64,000 nt of DNA, taken from an uncultured Alphaproteobacteria bacterium (GTDB lineage Bacteria > Pseudomonadota > Alphaproteobacteria > RF32 > CAG-239). The translations under genes and the position numbers were made by a program. Below the pieces are notes generated by a model. The model searched no databases. It saw only the letters and a list, made by a program, of their open reading frames with translations, and was not told the origin of the DNA. The stretch is from positions 28,930-92,929 of the forward strand of contig CAKQRZ010000008.1 of the NCBI GenBank assembly GCA_934271715.1, read 5' to 3'. This document shows positions 57,198 through 64,000 of this stretch, one piece after another; the first letter of the stretch is position 1; every line of letters starts with the position of its first letter.

Positions 57198-58943
57198 ATG
57201 TTATTGGAAACAATAAACTCACCTAAAGATATAAAAAAACTTTCACTGGCAGAATTACAGCAGTTGGCTCAAGAAATCCGCGAGGGTATTTTGAACCGCG
57301 ATAGCTTGATTGGCGGTCATGTGGGACCAAATTTGGGTATTGTGGAAACTATTATCGCTTTGCACTATGTTTTTGATACGCCGAAAGATAAAATTGTTTA
57401 TGACGTTTCGCATCAATGCTATCCGCATAAAATGCTGACCGGTCGTTGGAAAGGTTTTTTTGACGCCGAAGAAATGCGGAAAATTTCCGGCTACACCAAT
57501 CCGAATGAAAGCGAATATGACAACTTTATTGTGGGGCATACTTCAACATCTGTAAGTTTGGCAACCGGTTTGGCTAAGGCTCGCGACCTGCGCGGCGAAC
57601 ACCACAAGGTTATCGCTCTTATCGGCGATGGTTCTCTTTCCGGCGGCGAGGCGTTAGAAGGCTTCAGCAACGCAGCGGTTTTAAACAGCAATATTTTGAT
57701 TATTGTCAACGACAACGAAATGTCTATCGCTGAAAATCACGGCGGAATTTATACTAATCTGCGTTTGCTGCGCGAAACCAACGGTACGGCCGAATGCAAT
57801 ATGTTCAAGGCATGGGGATTTGAATATCGCTACGTTGCCGACGGAAACAATCAAGAAAATATGATTAAGGTTTTGCAAGAACTTAAAGATGTGAAAAAGC
57901 CAACGGTTTTACATATTCATACCCTAAAAGGCAAAGGCTATGCGCCAGCAGAAGAAAATAAGGAACGTTGGCACTGGAGTTTGCCGTTTGATCGCAAAAC
58001 CGGAGAAATTACAGCTGATATATCTGGCGAAAATTACAGTGACATTACCTACGACTTTTTATATGCCCGTCATCAGCAAGATAAAAATATGGTGGTCATT
58101 TCCGCCGGCACTCCGGGGGCATATGGCTTAAATCCGGAACGACGCGCTTCATTCGGCGAAAACTATATTGATGTTGGTATTGCCGAAGAACAGGCTGTAG
58201 CAATGGCTTCGGCTTTGGCAAAAGGCGGCTGCCGTCCGGTGTTTATGGTTTACAGCAGCTTTTTACAGCGTACTTATGACCAACTATCGCAGGATTTGGC
58301 TTTAAACAACAATCCAGCAGTTATTTTAGTATTCAGCGCCGGTATCAGCGGTATGGACGCAACCCATCTAGGCAGCTTTGATATTCCGCTTGTCGCCAAT
58401 ATTCCAAACATTGTTTATTTGGCGCCGACAGGCAAAGAAGAATATTTGGCTATGCTGAATTGGGGCTTGAAACAAAATGAACATCCGGTGGTTATTCGGG
58501 TGCCGTTAGCCGTAACCAAAGGCGGAAAAGCCGAAGAAAATTATGGCGATTTGAATCGCTATCAGCTAGTTAAAGAAGGTTCTAAAGTTGCGGTTTTAGC
58601 GCTGGGTAGTTTTTTTGAACTCGGCGAAAGTGTGGTGGCTGAATTAAAAGAGCAGGGCATTGATGCGACTTTGGTTAATCCACGCTATATTACCGGTGTT
58701 GATGAAAAATTGCTGATGGAATTAGCAAAAAATCATCAGGTTGTGGCAACTTTGGAAAATGGCGAGCTTGACGGCGGTTTCGGCGAAAAAATCGCTTCTT
58801 TCTATGGCGCTAGCAAAGTAAAAGTTTTGAACTTTGGAGCCAAAAAAGAATTCACCGACCGTGTTCCGTACGATGAATTGATGAAACGCTATCATTTGAC
58901 AGCCGAGCAAATCACAGCTGACATTATGGCAGTTTTGAAATAA
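57198..58943 (+). CDS. 1-deoxy-D-xylulose-5-phosphate synthase-like enzyme (short form)
   Basis: 581 residues; transketolase-type thiamine enzyme. SLIGGHVGPNLGIVE, YDVSHQCYPHKMLTGR, the TPP motif GDGSLSGGEALEGFSNAA...ND, then DVGIAEEQAVAMASALAKGG and a C-terminal transketolase domain. The classic DXS is 620-640 residues; this 580-residue form with GGHVGPNLG and HQCYPHKMLTGR resembles the variant of lactic bacteria and clostridia, so it may be transferred and have a different or extra role. AAGGAGAAAATT precedes the ATG. It shares the MerR operator with the CMD-SDR-AKR operon. Confidence 0.85.
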   Translation: MLLETINSPKDIKKLSLAELQQLAQEIREGILNRDSLIGGHVGPNLGIVETIIALHYVFDTPKDKIVYDVSHQCYPHKMLTGRWKGFFDAEEMRKISGYTNPNESEYDNFIVGHTSTSVSLATGLAKARDLRGEHHKVIALIGDGSLSGGEALEGFSNAAVLNSNILIIVNDNEMSIAENHGGIYTNLRLLRETNGTAECNMFKAWGFEYRYVADGNNQENMIKVLQELKDVKKPTVLHIHTLKGKGYAPAEENKERWHWSLPFDRKTGEITADISGENYSDITYDFLYARHQQDKNMVVISAGTPGAYGLNPERRASFGENYIDVGIAEEQAVAMASALAKGGCRPVFMVYSSFLQRTYDQLSQDLALNNNPAVILVFSAGISGMDATHLGSFDIPLVANIPNIVYLAPTGKEEYLAMLNWGLKQNEHPVVIRVPLAVTKGGKAEENYGDLNRYQLVKEGSKVAVLALGSFFELGESVVAELKEQGIDATLVNPRYITGVDEKLLMELAKNHQVVATLENGELDGGFGEKIASFYGASKVKVLNFGAKKEFTDRVPYDELMKRYHLTAEQITADIMAVLK

Positions 58944-58960
58944 TCTTTCATTATTGCAGC

Positions 58961-58996
58961 AAAAAAAAGGGCTTCCGCTTAAGAAGCTCTTTTTTA
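58961..58996. terminator. Terminator between the DXS-like gene and ftsK
   Basis: AAAAAGGGCTTC-CGCTTAA-GAAGCTCTTTTT (one wobble), T-runs on both strands for convergent genes. Confidence 0.8.
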
Positions 58997-59014
58997 TTAT
59001 TTAGAATATCTAAG

Positions 59015-61855
59015 CTATTCTGCGCCGATAACTTCACGGCGTCCGACACGGTCAGGCGGAGTTACAACACCCTCGTCTTCCATGCGTTCAATCAAAATAG
59101 CGGCGCGGTTATAGCCGATACGCAGTTTACGCTGAATATAGCTGGTAGAAGCCTTTTTATCAGCGCGGACGATTTCAACCGCCTGATTGTATAAGTCATC
59201 TTCTCCGCCGCCGCTCATTTCTCCCTTATCAAATACCGGAGTATCTTTGCCGGTGTTCAGCTCGCCCTCGGTAACGTCTGCCACATATTTAGGCTCGCCC
59301 TCAGATTTGATAAATTCTACAACTCTTTCCACTTCGGCATCTGTAACAAAGCAGCCGTGAACGCGGATAGGACGCAAACCAGACGGCATATACAGCATAT
59401 CGCCCATACCCAGCAGCTGCTCGGCGCCTTTTTCATTCAGAATAGTCTTACTGTCTATACCGGTAGTTACATGGAAACTGATACGGCTCGGAAAGTTAGC
59501 TTTAATTGTACCGGTAATCACATCCACTGACGGACGCTGGGTAGACATAATCAAGTGTATGCCGGCAGCACGCGCCATTTGCGCCAAACGCTGAATAGCC
59601 GCTTCAACTTCTTTGCCGGCAACCAGCATTAAATCAGCCATTTCATCCACCACAATCACAATATACGGCATCGGAGATGTATCTACAATTTGCTCCTCAT
59701 ACAGCGGACGTCCGGTCTCTTTATCAAAACCAACTTGAATTGTCTTTTTGATTTCTTTGCCTGTTGCTCGCATATCCGCCACTTTCTGATTATATCCGGC
59801 AATATTGCGAACATTCAGAAGCGCCATAGCGCGGTAGCGATCTTCCATTTCCCGCACCGCCCATTTTAAGCCGACAACAGCTTTACCAGGGTCGGTAATA
59901 ACAGGAGTTAACAAATGAGGAATGCCGTTATACATAGAAAATTCAAGTTGCTTAGGGTCAATCATTATCATTTTACATTGTTCCGGCGTCATACGATACA
60001 GAAGTGACAAAATCATAGAGTTGACACCTACCGATTTACCGGAACCGGTAGTGCCGGCCACCAGCAAGTGAGGCATTTTAGCCAAATCGGCATAAACATG
60101 CTGTCCGCCAATATCTTTACCTAAGGTGACATTGAGAATATTTTTGCTGTTCTGAAATTCCGTATCTTCCAGCAGTTCGCGCAGCCATACGGTTTGGCGC
60201 TTGGCGTTCGGCAGCTCAATACCGATGGTGTTTTGTCCGCTTACCACAGCCATACGGACTGAAGCCGCCGCCATAGAACGGGCAATATCGTCCGAAAGCC
60301 CGATAACGCGGGCAGTTCTGGTTCCCGGAGCAGGTTCAAGTTCATACAGCGTAACAACAGGACCGGGACGGACTTTGACTATTTTGCCTTTTATACCGAA
60401 ATCTTGCAAAACAGTTTCCAGCTTGGCAGCATTTTCTTTCAACTCGGCTTCATTATATTCTATATTAGCCTGTTCTTGCGGAATAGAAAGTAAATTTATA
60501 TCCGGCAGCCTGTATTCTTCTTTAGCCGGTTCAGATTGCTGCATAGCCGTAGTTTCTTCCGGCAGAGGCTGAGAAGCCTCTTTTACCGGCTCCGCAGCAG
60601 GCTCTGGCTTAGGCTTAGCAAAATTAGGAACCGGAGTCGGCTCTATTCTCTGCGGTTTAGAAATCTCAGAGTCTGCAGGCTGCTGAGCTTGCAGAGTGGC
60701 GGCGGACGAAGCTTTCTGCGGAATGCTCAAAAGCTCTTCCTGCTTGGCTTCGGCTGCTGCAGGCTGCGGTGCCTGTTTAGCGGCAAATGAGCGCACGCCC
60801 TCGGTTTGATAAATGTCTTCCGGAGTAATTTTTTTAGACGGCTTTTTAAGATTTTGATTAGCAAAATCCCCCTCTTTTATAAAGTCAAATGTCGGATTAT
60901 AGCTGTTTGTTGCCGCTGCCGGTTCGTTTTCGGTTTCGGCAATGGCTAAATTGCCGACAGTTTCCGAAGCTCGGTTCGGCAGTTCTATCTGCAAGCCGCT
61001 GCTTTGCTGATTAGACATAACTGCGGCGGCAGAAACGGCGGTTTGCGGCGCGGATATAACAGCAGCGCTTTGCGCGCGCAAAACATTTTCGGTTTGGGCA
61101 AAACTCGGCTCCACGCGCCGCATGGGAGCTGCATTGTTCTTATGAATAAGCTTATTTTGCAGATAGCTGGGATTAAGCTCCTTAAATTCGCTGAAATTGC
61201 GGATATTTGCAACGCGCTTGCCGGTGTTGACCGCCGCAAGTCCGAAGTTTTTGAAAATATTGCCGATACGAGAAGTCAGGCGCAGCCATAATGTAAACGT
61301 TATTCCGGCGGCAAAATTAAATGAAAGTATGCTGATAAATAAAATAATTCCTTCCATTAAAAGCGTGCTGTACGAAAAATTCAGCATATTTATATAATTA
61401 TTAAGCGAGCGGCTGACAATGCGGCTCCATTCGCCGGTCAGATTATAGGGCAGATTGAAACGTCCTAAAAACGAGCTGCAGGTAAGGTCTATAAAGGCGG
61501 CAAAGCACAGCAAGCCGACAATCCAGGCAAAAATCCGCATTTTATATTCGGCAAAAGCCTGAAAGCGCACCAAGCCGATACCCCAGAGAATCGGCACCAG
61601 CAGATAAATGATAAAGGCAAGCCCAAAAGTGCTGAGAACAAAATCTGAGCTATAAGCCCCGAACTGTCCGAGCCAATTATGCACAGCCGCATTTCCGGAA
61701 GCCGCCTTATTAAACGACGGGTCGCAGGAATTATAGCTGAAAATACTAATGTACACCAGCAGCGGAATAATGATTAAGCATAGTCCGGTCAGTTCGCACA
61801 AAAGCTTTTGCCACCAGCTTTTCGGCTTTTCTTTTATAGTTTTTTTCTTGCCCAT
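59015..61855 (-). CDS. ftsK: DNA translocase FtsK
   Basis: 946 residues. Four membrane helices (about 25-195), a Pro/Ala/Glu-rich linker (about 240-450), then the motor: Walker A GTTGSGKSVGVN near 600, Walker B MIMIDPKQLEF, VVDEMADLM near 735, and the winged-helix gamma domain (YIQRKLRIGYNRAAILIERM) at the C-terminus that reads KOPS. It clears the chromosome terminus from the septum. Linker shorter than in E. coli FtsK. Confidence 0.96.
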   Translation of the reverse strand: MGKKKTIKEKPKSWWQKLLCELTGLCLIIIPLLVYISIFSYNSCDPSFNKAASGNAAVHNWLGQFGAYSSDFVLSTFGLAFIIYLLVPILWGIGLVRFQAFAEYKMRIFAWIVGLLCFAAFIDLTCSSFLGRFNLPYNLTGEWSRIVSRSLNNYINMLNFSYSTLLMEGIILFISILSFNFAAGITFTLWLRLTSRIGNIFKNFGLAAVNTGKRVANIRNFSEFKELNPSYLQNKLIHKNNAAPMRRVEPSFAQTENVLRAQSAAVISAPQTAVSAAAVMSNQQSSGLQIELPNRASETVGNLAIAETENEPAAATNSYNPTFDFIKEGDFANQNLKKPSKKITPEDIYQTEGVRSFAAKQAPQPAAAEAKQEELLSIPQKASSAATLQAQQPADSEISKPQRIEPTPVPNFAKPKPEPAAEPVKEASQPLPEETTAMQQSEPAKEEYRLPDINLLSIPQEQANIEYNEAELKENAAKLETVLQDFGIKGKIVKVRPGPVVTLYELEPAPGTRTARVIGLSDDIARSMAAASVRMAVVSGQNTIGIELPNAKRQTVWLRELLEDTEFQNSKNILNVTLGKDIGGQHVYADLAKMPHLLVAGTTGSGKSVGVNSMILSLLYRMTPEQCKMIMIDPKQLEFSMYNGIPHLLTPVITDPGKAVVGLKWAVREMEDRYRAMALLNVRNIAGYNQKVADMRATGKEIKKTIQVGFDKETGRPLYEEQIVDTSPMPYIVIVVDEMADLMLVAGKEVEAAIQRLAQMARAAGIHLIMSTQRPSVDVITGTIKANFPSRISFHVTTGIDSKTILNEKGAEQLLGMGDMLYMPSGLRPIRVHGCFVTDAEVERVVEFIKSEGEPKYVADVTEGELNTGKDTPVFDKGEMSGGGEDDLYNQAVEIVRADKKASTSYIQRKLRIGYNRAAILIERMEDEGVVTPPDRVGRREVIGAE

Positions 61856-62027
61856 AACATCCTCAAAATTTTATGCCTGATTATTGCAGAAAGTATAGTT
61901 AAAAATGTTCAACAAATTATTAAAAATAGTTTAAAATAAGGCGGCTATGTTGATAAAAATTTTCTAAAAACTTGACATTTTACATCAGCGCTATACACTC
62001 TGCCCAGAATAAAAGGAGAATATTTTA

Positions 62028-62972
62028 ATGAAATATGCTTTTGTGTTTCCCGGTCAAGGCTCGCAATTTGTGGGTATGGGAAAAGAATTGGCCGAAAATT
62101 TTGCTTCGGCTAGAGAAGTTTTCCAAGAAGTAAATGATGCTTTGTCGCAAGACTTATTTAAAATCATGACCGAAGGTCCGGACAGCGAATTGACAATGAC
62201 GGCTAATACTCAGCCGGCTCTAATGGCTTTTTCTATGGCTGTCGTACGTGTTTTGGAAAAAGAATTCGGTGTAAACCTTAAAGATAAAGCGGCTTTTGTC
62301 GCCGGTCATTCTTTGGGAGAATATTCCGCTGCCTGCTGCGCCGGAGTTTTTTCTTTAAGTGATACGGCAAAGTTATTGCGAATCCGTGGAAATGCAATGC
62401 AAAATGCCGTTCCTTTGGGAGTTGGCGGTATGGCTGCCGTTTTGGGCTTGTCATATAAAGATGTGGGCGCTTTAGTTGAAGCTTGCTCAAATGGTAAAGA
62501 CGTTTGTGTTGCCGCCAATGATAACTCAGATGGACAAGTTGTTTTATCCGGTTCAATGGCTGCTATTGACCGTGCTGTGGAAATTGCTTCGGAGTTCGGC
62601 GCCCGCAAGTGTGTGAAATTGGCGGTAAGCGCGCCGTTTCACAGTCCGTTTATGCGTCCGGCTGCCGATGCTATGGCCCGCGCATTTATGGAAGTTGAAG
62701 CGCATGACGCCGAAATTCCGTTGGTTGCCAATGTGTTGGCGGAGCCGATAACAGATCACAAAGAAATTATTAAGCATTTGATTGAGCAGGTAACCGGTAC
62801 GGTGCGTTGGCGCGAAACCATGGCTTATTTGCAAGAACAAGACGTTACAGATTTGGCTGAGCTGGGTGCCGGCAAAGTGCTGTCCGGTATTGCCAAACGC
62901 AGCCACAAAGAAATGAACGCTTTTTCTGTCGGTTCGGCAGAAGATATTGAAGAACTGGCAAAAAATTTATAA
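62028..62972 (+). CDS. fabD: Malonyl-CoA:ACP transacylase
   Basis: 314 residues. FVFPGQGSQFVGMGKEL, the nucleophile elbow GHSLGEYSA (Ser-95) and SAPFHSPFM (catalytic His) are diagnostic. Loads malonate on acyl carrier protein for fatty acid synthesis. AAGGAGAATATTTTA precedes the ATG. It forms an operon with fabG. Confidence 0.96.
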   Translation: MKYAFVFPGQGSQFVGMGKELAENFASAREVFQEVNDALSQDLFKIMTEGPDSELTMTANTQPALMAFSMAVVRVLEKEFGVNLKDKAAFVAGHSLGEYSAACCAGVFSLSDTAKLLRIRGNAMQNAVPLGVGGMAAVLGLSYKDVGALVEACSNGKDVCVAANDNSDGQVVLSGSMAAIDRAVEIASEFGARKCVKLAVSAPFHSPFMRPAADAMARAFMEVEAHDAEIPLVANVLAEPITDHKEIIKHLIEQVTGTVRWRETMAYLQEQDVTDLAELGAGKVLSGIAKRSHKEMNAFSVGSAEDIEELAKNL

Positions 62973-62989
62973 CAGAAAGGAATAAAAAT

Positions 62990-63727
62990 ATGTTTAGATT
63001 AGATGGTAAAGTTGCTTTGATTACCGGTGCTGCCGGCGGTTTAGGCCACAAGATTGCTCACACATTGCACGATCAGGGCGCTATTTTGGCTTTGACAGAC
63101 ATGAATGCCGAAAGATTGGAAGCTCTTAAAGCCGAATTGGGCAGCAATGCAGAATGCTTTGTAGCTAACCTGACTGACGGCGAAGCTGTTAAAAATCTGG
63201 TTAAAGAAGTAGAAGAAAAAATGGGTCGCATTGATATTTTGGTAAACAACGCCGGTTTAACCCGCGACAATTTGTTTATCAGAATGAGCGATGAAGATTG
63301 GCAGCTGGTTTTAGATGTAAACCTGACAGCCGGTTTCAAATTGGCAAAAGCTGCAGTGCGCGGCATGATGAAACGCCGTTTCGGCCGCATTATCGGTATT
63401 GCTTCTGTGGTTGGCGTTATGGGTAACGCAGGTCAGGCTAACTATTCCGCTTCTAAGGCCGGTATGATTGCTATGAACAAATGCTTGGCTCAAGAAGTCG
63501 GCTCACGCGGTATTACTGTAAACTCTATTGCTCCGGGCTTTATCAGAACTCCGATGACAGACGTTTTGCCAGACGATGTAAAAGCTGCTTTGCTGGCTAA
63601 AATTCCAGAAGCTAAATTGGGCGAAGCTCAGGATATTGCAAATGTTGTTGCCTTCTTGGCTTCTGATGAAGCTCAATATATTACCGGCCAAACCATTCAC
63701 GTCAACGGCGGTATGGCTATGATTTAA
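62990..63727 (+). CDS. fabG: 3-oxoacyl-ACP reductase
   Basis: 245 residues. TGAAGGLG (12-19), NNAG (87-90), Ser-139 and YSASK (Tyr-152, Lys-156), IAPGFIRTPMTDVLPDDVKA, TGQTIHVNGGMAM. NADPH-dependent reductase of the fatty-acid elongation cycle. Located 17 bases after fabD; acpP usually follows but would lie beyond the window. Confidence 0.96.
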   Translation: MFRLDGKVALITGAAGGLGHKIAHTLHDQGAILALTDMNAERLEALKAELGSNAECFVANLTDGEAVKNLVKEVEEKMGRIDILVNNAGLTRDNLFIRMSDEDWQLVLDVNLTAGFKLAKAAVRGMMKRRFGRIIGIASVVGVMGNAGQANYSASKAGMIAMNKCLAQEVGSRGITVNSIAPGFIRTPMTDVLPDDVKAALLAKIPEAKLGEAQDIANVVAFLASDEAQYITGQTIHVNGGMAMI

Positions 63728-63748
63728 TCACATTAGTGATTGTATTTC

Positions 63749-63785
63749 AAAGGCGCTTGGGAGATTTCCGGCGTCTTTTTTTATA
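63749..63785 (+). terminator. Terminator after fabG
   Basis: AAAGGCGC pairs with GCGTCTTT (wobble) followed by a T-run. It separates fabG from any downstream gene. Confidence 0.7.
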
Positions 63786-63932
63786 CCTAAAATACAGCAA
63801 GCCTAAAGAATGCATTGCAGCAGACGCAGGAAGAACGTTGTCAAAAGGTCAAAGAGATTTTGGATTTATTCAAAAAAATAGGCTGATTTTGAATAAAAAT
63901 ATATCAAAAACAAATAGTTAAGTAAAGAAAAA

Positions 63933-63966
63933 GTGTGTAAAAATAACGGTCGTTTTTTTTACACAC
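63933..63966 (+). repeat. Dyad repeat with GTGTAAAAA arms, third copy
   Basis: GTGTGTAAAAA, TAACGGTCGTT, then T-run and ACACAC. Same unit as 38562-38594 (inverted there) and the half unit at 38717-38738. It lies in the promoter-like space after fabG; 63786-63932 shows no supported gene. Confidence 0.7.
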
Positions 63967-64000
63967 TTTTTTCATGGTATTTTCAGCATAACAAATTTAT

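Noticed and set aside
63736..63921. 61-residue frame after fabG
   Set aside because: It overlaps the fabG terminator and lacks a ribosome site and family features.

Overview
The window reads as a chromosomal segment of an uncultured, AT-rich, probably host-associated alphaproteobacterium (gut Rhodospirillales/RF32-like by general resemblance; this placement is inference). The strongest lineage evidence is a circularly permuted two-piece tmRNA gene with the alphaproteobacterial tag ANDNFAPVAVAA (32.2-32.5 kb), followed directly by an alpha-type SspB adaptor and a ribbon-helix-helix gene. The YbjN, KdsB, CpoB/Pal and NPVDVHVG-type XRE proteins fit the same placement. No rRNA, tRNA, CRISPR, phage or transposase gene was found.

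Layout: 0-1.1 kb, end of mtaB and ftsY. 1.8-4.8 kb, two prepilin-like genes, a strongly folded RNA-like element and a GIY-YIG gene between palindromic repeats. 4.8-13.5 kb, minus-strand housekeeping genes (kdsB, HIT, HAD, tilS, cpoB, pal) and the start of the division cluster (mraZ-rsmH-ftsL-ftsI) with a four-repeat MraZ operator. 13.6-23.4 kb, accessory region: two divergent paralogues, a prepilin, a chagasin-type inhibitor, a tandemly duplicated two-gene module, ogt. 23.4-26.5 kb, mosaic repeats and an 863-residue protein of unknown function. 26.7-37.2 kb, mostly housekeeping (queA, lgt, a thioesterase, ssrA-sspB, trkH, metG). 37.3-39.7 kb, a tiny-peptide/antisense-RNA locus, two prepilins, perfect inverted repeats and a folded RNA. 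39.8-49.1 kb, the S10-spc ribosomal operon from rpsJ to rplO, with secY and later genes missing. 49.5-53.8 kb, trmB, an XRE regulator, a sixth prepilin and crcB. 54.0-58.9 kb, a metabolic cassette (CMD-cupin, SDR, AKR, DXS-like) with two identical MerR-type promoters. 59.0-63.7 kb, ftsK, fabD, fabG.

Two systems stand out. (1) Six prepilin-like genes share the core GRSMIEMLGVLAII. Three have the same promoter, ribosome-binding site and ATG followed by a CT dinucleotide tract of 7, 7 and 8 units. In each the pilin frame joins the ATG only if the tract has 6 or 9 units, which looks like slipped-strand phase variation with all three copies OFF. A fourth copy is broken in an A tract. In two copies a dispersed palindromic repeat is translated as part of the N-terminal region. 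(2) Two homologous loci (37.39-37.67 kb and 56.81-57.11 kb) each encode a 20-23-residue hydrophobic or basic peptide behind a conserved leader of about 170 nt. The leader has a 5' hairpin, a sequestered Shine-Dalgarno site and an internal antisense promoter reading back to that hairpin. This is the design of a type I toxin-antitoxin system.

Many core genes have clear Shine-Dalgarno sites, while accessory genes at 13.6-22 kb and 52.6 kb start after AT-rich TTTAAA leaders without one.
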